Assembly: GCA_026874595.1 (NCBI GenBank)
Contig: CM049318.1
Span: 15,024,241 to 15,088,240 of the forward strand
Direction of reading: 5' to 3'
DNA: 64,000 nucleotides
DNA from: Sipunculus nudus
Lineage: Eukaryota > Annelida > Sipuncula > Golfingiida > Sipunculidae
Below the pieces are notes generated by a model. It worked only from the letters and a program-made list of their open reading frames with translations, did no database searches and had not been told where the DNA came from. A program made the position numbers and the translations under genes. Of the stretch, positions 49,046 through 61,848 are shown in pieces. Position 1 is the stretch's first letter; every line of letters starts with the position of its first letter.

Positions 49046-49155
49046 TTTCTTTTTTTAGGAGTCTCAGCGCAGACGGTGGTCAGAACTGAGCATGAACCCA
49101 CAACCCTGTGGTCACAAGTCTAGTACTCTAACCACTGCATCACCACCTCCACAAG
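49046..49155 (-). mobile_element. tRNA-derived SINE fragment (minus strand)
   Basis: Read on the minus strand, GATGCAGTGGTTAGAGTACT forms an A-box-like region and GGGTTGTGGGTTCATGCTCA a B-box-like region about 35 bp later. The body ends in an A-run (the T-run at 49049-49056 on the plus strand). The stems do not close into a tRNA cloverleaf. Confidence 0.6.
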
Positions 49156-49999
49156 TTACTGATATCCCATATGGCTTAATGTTAAGAAAAACTTGCACAC
49201 CTCAGGTTTAGGGACTATAGAAAGGAACCATATGATACTGATGTATTAAGACACTGGCATACAATTTTCTATTTACTAACAACTTCTAAATGTGTGATTG
49301 TAATATATTCCCCTGCTTTCCGTACTTGACTGATGCATGTCTTACTTTATAGTTGTTTTGTTTTGCTGCATCATAATCATCTAATTTATATTAAATGACA
49401 AAAAAAACCTTTAAACTTCTTATCCTGTCTTATTAAAATTATAACAAATTCATCCTTTGTCTCATTTTCCCCCTTTTTGAAAGGAAATAAATGTCATCCA
49501 AAAAATCATATCCCATATAAAAATTCTGCTAAACAGATTTGTACCATTTTATTCACATGATTCAGATTAATATTCTTTCATTTAACAAATAAGAATGTAA
49601 ACAGGATGAAACCAGTTTGACACACTAATTTTTAATGAAAAATACAGCTGATATACCAAAGCCAATATTAAGCCTAAGGCAAGGAAAATTCCATAAACAG
49701 AGAGAAAAAATATTGTTTGAAAACACAAGATCAGGGGCTATGTAATTAAGGTAACTACTCCACAGAGAGGTGCAGGGTTGGTCTCTGGAGTCTGTGATCA
49801 TGCTACAAATAACAAACCTCTTTTACAGGGAAAAAAAATAGCACTGCAACAGCCTGACAGGACAGTCTATTGCGATGACATCCTAATCAGTGGCTTCCTG
49901 AGACACTTGACCTGGATGTTCAGCCTGGTGGTTTATTTAATCCCACCGCTGCCACCGATTCCTGCTTATTACTAACTGCTGTGGCACCCTAAAAGGACC

Positions 50000-50060
50000 C
50001 ATCATACATCACTGCAAAAGGTCAGTGGTTCAATTTCCCGGAGGTCTGGCAAGTTAGGCC
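50000..50060 (+). mobile_element. Possible decayed SINE with B-box-like motif
   Basis: CACTGCAAAAGGTCAGTGGT followed by TTCAATTTCCCGGAGGTCT resembles the anticodon-to-T-arm part of a tRNA-derived head (GGTTCAATTTCC). No convincing A box or body. Confidence 0.3.
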
Positions 50061-52140
50061 AAATCATCCCCTGATGAACGCTAATAATCTCACAGCAGTC
50101 CATGTCATTGACTCCACACAAGAAACACTCTGACCTCAGCCTTCTCATTTGTGATATAACTTGAATTTTTTCGCTGCCCTTTAGATGTTTTTCTACTTTT
50201 CTGTTATTTTCATGGCTGTTTACCTGTTAGTGATAACCTGAAATTTTCCCAAAAAATTTTTTTTTTTACTTTTCTGTTACTATCATTACCATTTTCAGGA
50301 CAATTCTAATTTATCTGTTTCCATTATTTTCATACTTTTCAGTATTTGTCAACAAGTTGCTTTCAGTTTTTTATTTCTTGTCTATAAATTCTCAGTAGAT
50401 ATGTTTAAGGCTAATTTTGCAATATTACAAGGAGTGTCCATTCGGCCAGCTAGTGGTATATTAAAAATTTCCAATTCTTAAGCCTTATTCCCTATTCTCC
50501 AATTCAAATGACTTTCTTTTCTTCCCTATTCTCTTATTCAAGATGCTTTCTTTACCAAATGCTTTTTTGTGTGAAGCCAAAAATCAGTTAGCAGTCTACA
50601 GCCCATTATGCTGCTCTCTACTTGTTTTTTTTATATGACTACTTTTATGTTTTCAAAGTTTGATTTTCTTTACTCTCTTCTTTAACAAAGTCTATATATA
50701 AATATTATAGCAGCACAAAACAGAAGGGACATTTTACAGCATTAAAATTTACACTGTATTTATATTTTATATGTTCTATTCTGAAAAGCAACTACTCATT
50801 TTACCCAAGGAAAGATAATCTGTATCTCAGTTATTAGAACAAGAACATCTTCAAGAACAAACCTTTAAATAAATTGTAATTATTTAACTATTGTCTATAT
50901 CTGCAGCTGCTGTAACATCATCACCTGCCAGCTAATTGAGCTAACACCATCCCAATCAGGGCTCATCATTAATTAAAGATGCCATGGTAACACAAGAACA
51001 GGTCCATCTCCACACTAAAATTTATTTTTGAGACAGATTTTCTACTGATAGAAGTGTGTAAACATAAATTAATAGTTATTACATCTCAATAAACAGATTT
51101 TACTGTATTTATAATGACAAAAGATCAGATGATCAATATTTTACAGGCCCCAGTAGCAATATTATATGGCAATCTTAAGTTTTAATTTCCTCTAATAAGG
51201 TGATTTTTTGTTGGACTATGACTCTGGTTCCAGATAATTGGACTTATAAATTGGAGATAAATTTGGCCTTAAACCATCAATTTAGGACCCGGACTTGGAC
51301 TCTAGTAGCCTGGACTCTGACTTTCCCTTGGATTCAAATGGTGTGGACTCATTTTGATGTGCTACAGGGCTTAAGGTTCATTGAAATAAGGGGAAATTGC
51401 AATATCCGCCACTATTGTTCTAGCTTCCTGGAGATCATTTTAAACTAATAGATTGGCAATTAATGTTTGGCGTAGTAATAACAACCATTCAGAATTCAGT
51501 CCTTTTCGCCATTTGGTGATTTTTAACTTAAACTGCAGTGTTGTTCTATTTTTCTGTGGGAAAACCCTACACTACAATGTAACTCCATTGAGCAGCTGAA
51601 CAAAGCAGAAGCAGCGACTTACCTGTGGAGGTAGCCACACAGAGCAGCTGAAATGAAAATAGAACAGTGTTAACGTGATTCCACCAAGTGTCAATTGAGT
51701 GTGATTTGATAACTGACACAATAGTTTAGATCATACAATTTACCATTATTATGTGCATCAAACAGAGTTGCATCCTGTAAGATTTAAATCAAAACATTTA
51801 AAACAAACATGGTTCTAGCTAATGAAATTATGCAGTCTATATTTTAACAGCATAATACCTGATATATTTTACTATAAAAAAATTAAAGAACAGTTTTAAA
51901 ATGAGAGTAACAAGTATACCTAGTTTGGTCATACAGTGTTGAAGTGATAAAGCAAACTACCAGTTCTGTCTATTCCTCCATATTTATTTATGAAATGTAT
52001 AAAGATGGTAGGGATAACTGAAGGCAGGTGAGTAGTTCTTTCTGATGAGAACTACTATTACATAATAATAAACAGTAATATAATATAAAAAAATAATAAT
52101 ATAATAACATAATATATAGATAATTCTTTGTTGTGTACAA
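50061..52140. other. Gene-free AT-rich sequence
   Basis: A GGACTTGGACTCTAGTAGCC / TGGACTCTGACTTTCCC short-word repeat occurs at 51287-51330 and is probably an old dispersed repeat. Nothing else is supported. Confidence 0.5.
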
Positions 52141-52190
52141 AGGGAAAACAAGGAACCCATGGGTCATGGCGCTCAGTTGAATTTGCATGT
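52141..52190 (+). repeat. Second copy of the GGGACCCATGGGTC dispersed block
   Basis: AAACAAGGAACCCATGGGTC then ATGGCGCTCAGTTGAATT matches 11801-11840, including the palindromic ACCCATGGGT core. Confidence 0.75.
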
Positions 52191-52599
52191 AGGACATATA
52201 TTTATCAAATCCTGGCACACAGGTTAGTTTTTTTTTAAATGTTGCACTCATAAACCCCAGCTCTACAGCCATATAGCAATATTATTAATATGTGTGTCCT
52301 GCATGACAGTGCATGTACAGCTTCCCTTCGCTAATAGTTCAAACACTTGGAGTTGCTTGGGCACCTACAATGATTTATATACATGGTGAGACAGGTGAAT
52401 AATGAATACATGACATTGTTTGTAATAGATCCTAATTTTTTATCATATCATATCATTTTTCATTTTTTAAAATGCATGTAAATAATAAATTTGTATAAAA
52501 CCAGAAAATATGCTGATTCAGAATAATTAAATACTGAAATGTAAAAATGGATTTCAATGCTGAATGAAGGTTTTTTGCTTAATTTCTCAATAGATAAGA

Positions 52600-52798
52600 T
52601 AACACTGACCTAATTTCTGGTATAAGTTTTTCAGTGGTAGGAATTGCCCAGGCCTAGCTAAATTAAACAAACTGTATACAAAATTTAAGGCCTGAAATTA
52701 TAACAGTAAGGATTTGTACCCTGTTAATGGATGTCTGGCCAGACGACAGAGAAAGCATCATTGATACTGCTCAAATGACTAATACTTAGCTGAGCTAA
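52600..52798 (+). repeat. Fragment of the dispersed repeat family with CTGAGCTA end
   Basis: It contains CACTGACCTAATTTCTGGTA, TTTAAGGCCTGAAATTATAA, GGATGTCTGGCCAGACGACA and then GCTCAAATGACTAATACTTA with GCTGAGCTAAAA at the end, in the same order as the 14.2-14.5 kb copy. Confidence 0.65.
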
Positions 52799-53815
52799 AA
52801 GTGTTTTATAGAAATAAACAAAAATACTGAGAAACTAATTTAAAACACAATTATAAAATTAGGATGTACAAAGGAAATATATAAAAAAAAAATAGCAAAA
52901 AACAATTTTGTTTAAGACTTGTAAATATAAAAAAATATATGTGACTTTAAGAATAACCTAAATAAAGAAAGAAATACAAATAGAAACAGCACAAGAAAAG
53001 GAATGAAAAAAGCAAAACACAAGACAATATCTGATGAATAACTGAGCTCGTGGTTTTACTCAGACAGTTACTGATAAAGAAAACAAGATGCTCTATCTTC
53101 CTTTGCCAGTATTCTCCGAGGAACGGCAAGATCACCTTCCTGGATGTAAAACACAAAACGCCAACCGCTCTACAGTCTGAACTCATCTGGTTTATTATTT
53201 TAATGTGAATGTAGCGGTGATGGTTTTGCCTCTACATGACTAAATAAGGCATGACCAAGCTTTACTTTGAGTGCAGCTCCACTTTGTGAGCTGCTCCACA
53301 GTGTTCAAGAACTTATATTCCAAGGTCAAAGCTCTCTGTACCCTGCCAGTGTTAAAACTTATGTCACTTTTATTTCATACATGTCTTATTATAGCTGCAG
53401 CCTTTGTTTTATAAAATGCTTTAAAAGTGCAACAATCTAAATTCTTAACTTTTTTTAATCTCTGATCAAAGTGGATGGGAATAGGACATCTAATAATACA
53501 AGTGGTCTTGCTTTAAATCTTTATTTTCATGCCTGTGTTGACTGGCTGTTGCAGGTTTTTGCCGTGGTTTTTATCTCTTAAAGCAGCCTCATAGGAGTGT
53601 GCACCTGGAATCCTGGAGGGGAATCATATATCCTATGTAATGTTCATTTTGTTTGGCGTTATCTGATGGACGGCATAATCAACTGATCACTGACAGGAAT
53701 GAGAGATGACATAAAGGGCATAAGATATCAAGTCGTTCAAAGTGACTATCTGATGGAAAGCACATTGATTGACAGCACTGACTGCTTATGATGAAAGCTT
53801 GATTAGAATGAAAGT
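52799..53815. other. Gene-free sequence
   Basis: AT-rich to about 53040, then mixed. No supported exon or repeat. Confidence 0.5.
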
Positions 53816-54091
53816 TTAAAGTGACACTTTATCTTTAAAAATAAAGGGTTCGAGACAACGGCAATCTTCCTGTATGTGGTTGGAGGTGGTACACAGGTTT
53901 CTTGGCACAGAGTGGGCGTGACTGCTACTGCTCTGCTGTCTTCTGACTTCCCTTCTCCGCCTCGGTGCTTGGTGTTCTGGAGGTAACCTGGGACGGTGTC
54001 TAGGATCTCTTTGAGCCTTGCTGGTTGCAATATCTTTAATGCTCTCTGCAGACTTTGCTTCTATTTCTCTGTACAATAATCTGAAGGCCAA
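53816..54091 (-). other. GC-richer island: candidate exon or conserved element, two overlapping open minus-strand frames
   Basis: Two minus-strand frames are open here. One (54091 to 53816) is very basic and includes the phrase EIEAKSAESIKDIATSKAQR followed by an RRRREVRR cluster. The other, open from about 54060, includes LKEILDTVPGYLQNTKHRGG and a Cys/Pro segment (TLCQETCVPPPTTYRK). Composition and complexity stand out against the AT-rich flanks. Candidate acceptors exist (GTTTCCAG near 54101; TCTGCAG near 54047) but their pyrimidine tracts are poor, and no clear donor follows. The two frames compete, so I call this a candidate region and not a gene. Just upstream on the minus strand is a TATAAAG motif (about 54153-54159). 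Confidence 0.3.
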
Positions 54092-57000
54092 ACTACTGGA
54101 AACAAACTATTTCCTCCTCTTTCGTCGTTGGTGAGGCAGCCAGTGTGGGCCTTTATAGGACTATATGTGACCAGCTCCGGCCCCAACTTCATTTTTTCTG
54201 CTCTGTTCTGACAGCATTGACAGGTGACTTGCACAGCATGAGGAGTCAGGTCGTTTGACCTTATCTGATGGAAAGGGTAATGACTCACAAGTAAAAACTG
54301 AAACAGCTTTCTCAGATGCAATAAAACATGGCAAGATATGGCATTTGGAAAACTCTTTACTTGGCTTTATAAAGTTCATCAACATTTTTATTATTTTGCA
54401 CAGTTTTAAATCTAATAAACTACAGTAAACATAGTATTTCATAATCACTGCTAAACTGAGTAATTAATATGGACAGTTCAGGAATTACCCAGAAAAAAAA
54501 TTACATATATATCTATGCCTGCTATAACTTATTATTATTTTGGCCACATTGATGTGACATGCACTCAGTATGATATATAAAAGAAAATAACACAGTTTGT
54601 TTTTAAAGACTGTATTCATGAAGTCATGGCAAAGCAAGGACCTTCTTCACATATACAGCTCCCAGAAATGAAAAATGTTGTATCAAAATTACCATTCTAA
54701 AGTGCATAACACAGGATATATAATTATAAAACCACAGAACAGTAAGAGCCTCTGACTACAGCTTTACAGGTAAAACACTGTTTTATATATCAGAACATGC
54801 TCTTAAAGTATTCAAACACAAATATTTAGAACCAAAATGAATGCCAATGAACATAAGTCATATTAAGTTAATACTTCCATAAATCAATACTCAACATTAG
54901 GAAGCTTCACAATAATTCACTTTTAATAGATTTTCATGAAGTTGTTTGGCTGCCACATTGGGAAAACAGTACAGCTCAGCCTGTAATAATTACTGGTCAA
55001 AATCACAGATGAATGTCATCAAATATCTCGGGGAGTTCATTCCTCTATTGAAATACACACTAGTTGGGGACTGCTTAATGGATACACTCATGGTGCACTT
55101 GGGAGACAAAACGAAGAACATGTCCCATTTAGAGACAGGAGCATCACCACAAGGCCACGTAATATCACAGCGAGGTACTCAGGCGTGGATCTCAGTGAGT
55201 AAAAAAAGAGACACAGAACAAATCCACCCAAGCATTAGCTGGACGTGACAACAATTCAAGTGTGACTGCATGCCACGTCAGCCGGAGCAATTATGTTATT
55301 CAGTGTGCATAATAACCATATCTTCCTCCCTAAGACCACTCACAGAGAGTTCACACTGTGATATATGTATATTATTATAGCATTATATATATGTATGTAG
55401 AAAATTTAACATAGGACAGATCTAAAAAAGAATACACACTGACTTTGCTTCAATTACATTTTGTTATCTTGTTTATGTGCACCTTGTCTGATTTTTCAGG
55501 GGTTTTTTTCTTGTTTTACCTTTTTTTTTAAACCATGGAGGTTTTAACCCTTCTAAGTTTCTATCCATGGCAGTGGTATTTCTAGGACACTGGTAATCTA
55601 CAAGGTTTTACTGAGGTATAAACAACACTACATCTAAATATACACCTAACATCATACTCCAATCAATAGTTCAGGCAGCAATGGTTAATAATGTATTTTA
55701 GTTGTTGCAATATTGGATATATACACATATCTGTATCTCTCTTAAAACACATACAACTGCTACTCAAAAGATGATTAATTAAGGATGTAGCACAGTGACT
55801 GACTCTAGTAGTGTCTTACTAAAAGTATTGTTTTTACATGTATTACATACCAGCATTTCGTACAAAAAAATTCCTGAATTTTCCCTTCAATATATAATTG
55901 TAAGTACTATTATTTTATCAACTGTAGATTATTTTGATAATGTAAATGTAAGATAATTACAGAATACATATGACAGTAGACTGTTATGTAAGTTATTTAA
56001 TAATTATGCATGTGAAGGACTTTAACAAATTATTTCATATATGTTCAATATTATTTTAGTGTAGAGCACCTTAGAGCAATATTTTGGACGAGGTGCCAGA
56101 TATAATTTATGAATCTGATAAAATACTGTAATAAAACTTATGAATTGGCAATAACAATAGGTAATACACATTACTGTACAGCACCACAACCACAGTTCTG
56201 GCACAGAGAATCTGATATAAATAAGACAAATTTTCAGCATTAAATGCTACGTACCATGACAAATCAACCAGTGGAAATATAATGCTTTATGAACATGAGA
56301 CTAAATGTCACTTTCTGCTTGGGCAAATCAAATGTCCCTGAGGTTTCCTTGATTTGGTACAATTTAATTTCTTCTTGATTCCAGACATTTTCTAAAAGTC
56401 TCTGACTTTTTCTTGACTAGGGGGATGGGAACCAAATTTCCAAGTTTTCTTTGATTTTCGAATGGCCAAGAAACCTGCATTGATTCAGAGATCTACACAA
56501 AGTTACCTTATATGTAAAAAACACCACAAATTATCTGTTTTTTTTTTCTTACTGAAAATTAATGAACTGGGACATGCAGTGTAAAGTTTTACTTAGCCAA
56601 CATGAAAATCTGACTGAAGATACCAATTTACTACACATCTATAGCATGTATATAATAATATATATATTATATTGGAATATATAAAGTCTGCCGTTTGTTG
56701 AACTACCCTGGAATTATCTATATCATGACACCAGGATAGTGATGGGCTGATGATTGATTTTACTGGTAATTGATGATCAATAATCAATTACAAAATTTTA
56801 TATATCATTTAATGCTTTCTGTTAAGGATATACATGCTCTCAGCAAAGTGTCTAGAAAACCTGCAAAGTCTACAGAAAACTGTGTTTACTACTAATCTCA
56901 TAACTAAGGAACCTTACAACAACACACAAATAGGATATCTAGAATTATCAGTATGCCAATATATCAGTTGTGATGATGTATAGGTCTGTATATGGTAAGA

Positions 57001-57387
57001 CATTCCACATTTCTATACACAAACGATTAATTCTGATCATCAGTCAGAACCTGTTTTTACTGATGGTTGATCATGATATTACATACACTACACCAGGATG
57101 TGCATACATGCAGTAACCAGTTTGGTCTTAAAACTAAACAATCTTTAAAGAATTCTACATTAAAATATTAAGATGATAAGAACACTGTGAATAAATACCT
57201 CTCTGGTAAAATACTTAACAATAAAAGAAACAAGAAAACTTAATTTCAACCCCCTCTTTTTTTTTCCTCTCTGTATTGCTGAGAAATTTATTTATAGGAA
57301 TTGCAAGGTTGCTAAGCAGGAAGCATTCAGTAACATTTCCTTCCTCATACTGACCTTCCATAGTTTGCAAGATTTGCTAACACACAG
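54092..57387. other. Gene-free stretch with a GC-richer island at about 54940-55340
   Basis: The island carries a 100-codon plus-strand frame (54946-55248) without family match or splice support. The rest is AT-rich. 56740-56790 contains ATTGATGATCAATAATCAAT words related to 7390-7445. Confidence 0.4.
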
Positions 57388-57713
57388 GTTTTACCCGGTA
57401 TGGAAAAATAAGTTTTACCCAGGATTTCTGAATATTACCCCAAATTCCTATATTGATAATTGTGATGTTCTCTGCACAGCGAAACATAAGTGAAACATGT
57501 GAGTGGTAAAGGATGTCTTTTAGATAGGGGTTATGTGGTCAGAGCCACTTGGCTTGCTACCAGTATTTATGAAATATGCATATTTAAATAACTTATGCAT
57601 GGGCCCTGGTTGACAAAAGCAAAGAAACATGAGAAAAACCCTGGATAGTTAACTTGACAAAACCCTGGGTAAATACTTTCAAATTGGTTGGGTAAAATAG
57701 GTTTTACCTGGGT
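57388..57713. mobile_element. Possible MITE or foldback relic with GGTTTTACCC inverted arms
   Basis: The left arm contains GGTTTTACCCGG and AAGTTTTACCCAGG (57388-57423). The right arm contains CCCTGGGTAAATACTT and GGGTAAAATAGGTTTTACC (57663-57708), which pairs with the left arm through the TTTTACCC motifs. Pairing is imperfect and no target duplication is clear. Confidence 0.35.
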
Positions 57714-59310
57714 CATATGCTTACACTGTAACCAAGCCAATTGCAATAACTGGACTTATGAAACCTCATCCTTATGAATATGATGGTAAAAGAATCCCTC
57801 AGTTACATGTAAGCAGAGTACATCAAGATAAACTCTCATGATGGACCTTTAAACATTCTGTTTTTTGTGCAGGGTCACACATGTCTGTCTGCCTTCTACA
57901 TGGTTTCCTCATTTTAAAGTTGATTAAAATGGACCCATCCATTATACTTGTCATGTGACATTAAAGATTTACAATGATCCCTTTTACTGAGGGCCAGGTA
58001 GGAACTGGAAAGGCCACAGTACTACTACTACAAATGACTGCATGAATATATATGTGCAGTAAATGATGCAAGCAGGCAGCACTGTATAACTAGAAGAAGG
58101 GAACATGCCCAAGAGCCAACAGCTAGCAATAGAGGCTGCTACTGATTAATATCTGACCATGATTGATATGTTATACAGAACCATTCAAATACAGAATATG
58201 AATTTTTCCAATGTTATGCAGTTTTGATGTATCAATGTTTGATAATGACTGATAAATATTTCCTTCAAACACCAAAAGAAGGCAAGAACAAGTTCACATT
58301 TTATATTCAGGGAACTTTTATAAATAACTTATTTTTAAGTATTAACTGTGATAGTTTGCAATATTTTATTTCAAGGAATTAACATGTTTATTATCAAAAG
58401 CTAACATTTCTGTGAGACACAAGTTGTCAATATTATACTGAGTTATCCTTTACTTTCAAATCTTGGGGAGTAATTCAAATAAATTAAATGGTTGTTAAAC
58501 CAATGAAAAGGCATGATATAATCAGCTGATATGACCCTTGTGCTTTGCATGATACCCTATACTAAGGAATGATTTTTAAACATTTCACCAAAACAATAAG
58601 GAGGGTCAGATGATTTCAGGTTGAAATGAAGCCTGTTTGACTTACTGTTTTAGTGCAAACAAAATGCCTTAAATAAATGATTATTCTTAATTATCAAAAT
58701 AGGAAATTTTATGTCTTCAAACAAGGAAGGATTCAAGTATTCAATTATAAGAGAACAAGATCTGTTCGTCAATAATAGCACTTCTTTAATTAAGCTTCAG
58801 TGAGCATCAAATCTGCATCTGTACTGTCCTGTACTGTACAGTATGGGTACATTTTGAATTGAAATGATAAGAAAGCTATTAAAGAATTAATAACAAAATT
58901 AAACTGAAAAATTAAATCAGATTTCAAGTTCGCTTTAAAAGGTAGATTATAAAATTTAGATTTTGGCTGTTTGCATCATAAGGGAAGAACCATTTCAAAT
59001 CTTCAGGTCTACAAAGCATGTGATACCAGACAATAACAGGCGCTGGGATAAATCAAATAAAAAAGTAAAAATTCATGATTGTCGAAGTCATTTTTTTACA
59101 AGCCCTGTTACGTGAGCTTGGGATAAATCAAGATGTTCAATTCCAGTTCAAGAACTTTTTGTGAACCTTCAATTTCATTTCAATGGAGAAAAATATTTTT
59201 TAATCTCAATACAAACATTTTTTGTATTCTATTCAGTCAAATCACATTTCAAAAAGTTGCATTTTGAATAACTGTTGCAATCATCTGAAAACATTTCATT
59301 GGTGTGTGAG
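57714..59310. other. Gene-free AT-rich sequence
   Basis: No array or recognised element before the 2.54-kb transposon starts at 59311. Confidence 0.55.
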
Positions 59311-59479
59311 GTGTCATCCCAAATGGACGGGTTTCAGATAGACGGGTCGGATTTTTTTAATCCCATCTGGACGGATCCCAGTCCGATGGGTCCCAGTTGG
59401 ACGGGTCCCAGTCAGACGCTCTATCAATAACGTATGGGTTTAATACACGAAGGCTATAATACATGCATTTTTATATTAT

Positions 59480-59838
59480 ATATATTAATATGAATGAATA
59501 TACGAAAATATCAAGCAGTTTGAAAGGTCCTGAAGGATGAACGGCTCATTCGCATAGACCACCCGGCTATTTGGCAACGCGTTACATTGTCTCGTTTTAT
59601 TATCACTTACCTTGCAATATCTAGGGTATTTTGCTGTCTTGTTGTCTTATTATATATAGATATACATTTTAACTGTATATATGAAAATGTCAAACCATTT
59701 GCATCACCATGAAGGATGAACGGCCTATTTACATAGACCACCCGGCTGACTGGCGACGCCGACATCATGTGCAAGCATTATGTCACATTTAATTATCACT
59801 TACCTTGTAATATCAAGGATATTTTGCTGTATTTTTGT

Positions 59839-59881
<43 letters not shown>

Positions 59882-60000
59882 CATTTTAATTGTATATATG
59901 AAAAAATTGAACAATTTGCAGCACTATGAAATATTAACGGCCTATTTACATAGAACACCTGGCTAAATTGTGACATAAAATGCAATCATTTAAACGTCAT
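59480..60000. repeat. Internal direct repeat, about 180-217 bp period, 2.5-3 copies
   Basis: The phrase TGAAGGATGAACGGC with CATAGACCACCCGGCT recurs at about 59531, 59710 and, degraded, 59927. Each copy also holds ATCACTTACCTTG(C/T)AATATC and GTATATATGAAAA. The third spacing is longer because of (TA)n growth at 59841-59880. Confidence 0.85.
59841..59880. repeat. (TA)20 microsatellite
   Basis: A pure TA run inside the 2.54-kb element. Its counterpart in the preceding internal repeat copy is only a few units long, so it has expanded after the duplication. Confidence 0.97.
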
Positions 60001-60385
60001 GTATTTGGCATCATTGAAGTCTATTTTGAATTTATTTATTGGTACAATAATTTATGAGATGTTATCTTAAAAGAAATGAAGTTCATAATTTTTTATGGAA
60101 TGAGTACAGAGCTTAAATAATTATTTTGCCGCTTGTGATATAAATAAAATCAGAAATGTCCTTATTTGAAAGACGAGTTATGTGATTAAATATTGATTAT
60201 AATCAATAAAATATGAGTTATTCATTTCATATGTTACATATTTTTCTTTCATAAATATCCTTTGGTTATATAATTCAATGCTTCTTTACTCACAGATGTA
60301 GGCTATCCTACACTGCCTATTATTTTAGTATTAAATTCAGTGATTCTTAACAGACTTGTATCCTACAATGCCTTTTATTTTAGTT

Positions 60386-60445
60386 GATAGATAGATAGAG
60401 CGAGAGATAAATAGATAGATAGACAGTCAGATAGATAGATAGATT
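60386..60445. repeat. Imperfect (GATA)n microsatellite
   Basis: GATAGATAGATAGAGCGAGA followed by further GATA units with CAGT and AAAT interruptions, inside the 2.54-kb element. Confidence 0.93.
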
Positions 60446-61848
60446 TCACACAGATTTATTAACTCCTTAAATAAATTTATGTATAAATCACTGTGTTCAA
60501 GCACCTTAACAGGAATGAGTAAACTGTACATCCCATATTACTACGTTTCAAAGGGAAACCACGTAAGTGCATCTTCTTGTTAATTAACAAGTTACTGTGA
60601 TTAGGTTTCATTCCTCACCGGTTGTCTAAGCCATGTTGTAACTGTTATAATAACAGCACGGTGGTCTTTGATAAATATTCTGTTGATTAACATGAACCAC
60701 CAAACATTAAAGTCACCTGTGAAATTAAACGAATGTGTATTATATGATAATAATTTCATTTTTCAAACCATTCTTTTTTTTTATGAAAATAACATCTTTC
60801 TACTTTCTTTTTATCATATCTCTCTAAGGCATTATCTCTCTCTCTCTCTTTGTTCATGTATTTACCAGGCACGTATATTACCCCTGTATTTAGCGGATAG
60901 CAATAAGTGAATATAAACTTTACCCAAATACATACGACAACACAGACAAACATAAATGTATATTTACATGCATAAAGCCTTTCCTCTGCTCATTTTCGAT
61001 AAATAATAGTAGGGACCATGAGAGATAACTGTTGTTCAGTTTACCTTATTTGTGGGGTTGTGTCTTATTGATTAATAAAACGCCTATCAAGGGGTAATCG
61101 CCTTTTTTTACTGAACTTATAAAATGCCTTACCATAATATTCATTGTGAAACGCAACTTAATTAGTCTTGTTATTCAAACAATAAGTAAATTATAAAGCA
61201 ACCGCGCTTCCCTTTGAAGTGCGGGGACATGTCAGAGGTGCAGGTTTCTCTGTCATATATCCCTGATGTGGTAAGGGATTTCCAAACTGACTTTCTACTC
61301 TTGTTTCTTGGAAATGTGCATAATTTTGGACTGACAATATGGCAGCACATGGATTATGTGTTATATCGAAATAAAATATGAGAATTCTCCAAAAACCTAG
61401 CTTATATATTTTGCTTATTTACATTAATTGGCAGAGCATGTCGACCGCACGTCGGTTATTATAGTAGATATCGCTAATTTATTTGACAATTGATTGCATG
61501 TTGATTTGTTATTGTAACTCTGAAGAAACAGATAATATTAGGATATAATAATTTCAGTTTTCACGAAAGCAACGTCAGGGAAGAAAACAATATAACGGTT
61601 AAAATCTAAAGCTCTTTGAACAATAATTCATGTGCATGGGCTTGCATAATATTTCATAGCTATACTGTGTTTGATCAACATATATAAACTTTTATTATTT
61701 TAGTTAGGCTTTCCCATATAGCTTTAATCCCCGGCTACTTACGTATGTTATTAAGTCACATAAATATAACATAGCGTCTAAATGGGACCCGTCCAACTGG
61801 GACCTGTCCAACTGGGATCCGTCTAAATGGCGCCCGTCCAACTGACAC

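Larger units (their letters stand above)
59311..61848. mobile_element. 2.54-kb non-autonomous DNA element with repeated subterminal GGACGGG motifs
   Basis: The ends are inverted copies. The left end begins GTGTCATCCCAAATGGACGG; the right end, reverse-complemented, begins GTGTCAGTTGGACGGG. Each end carries several copies of a roughly 15-bp motif, TTGGACGGGTCCCAG or ATTTAGACGGATCCCAG (left 59324-59430, right 61771-61843), and both reach an AGACGCTAT-like inner boundary, giving terminal repeats of about 100 bp. No clear target-site duplication is visible, and there is no transposase frame (longest about 80 codons). The interior holds a 2.5-copy direct repeat, a (TA)n and a (GATA)n tract. The family is not identified; multiple subterminal motifs are known from hAT- and Mutator-like elements. 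Confidence 0.75.

Noticed and set aside
49057-49155. A functional tRNA gene on the minus strand
   Set aside because: A- and B-box-like motifs are present, but the acceptor and anticodon stems do not pair; this is a SINE head.
53816-54091. Resemblance of the candidate peptide to a PDGF/VEGF-type growth factor pro-region (helix, basic cleavage-like cluster, then a Cys)
   Set aside because: The helix and the Cys/Pro segment are in different frames, the cystine-knot cysteine pattern is absent, and the similarity is only impressionistic.
54061-54321. Minus-strand 86-codon frame with a CQCC motif
   Set aside because: It has no family match, its acceptor and donor are poor, and it overlaps other open frames in the same GC-rich patch.
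59311-61848. A viral or LTR-retrotransposon origin for the 2.54-kb element
   Set aside because: The ends are inverted rather than direct repeats, and there is no gag, pol, primer-binding or polypurine signal.
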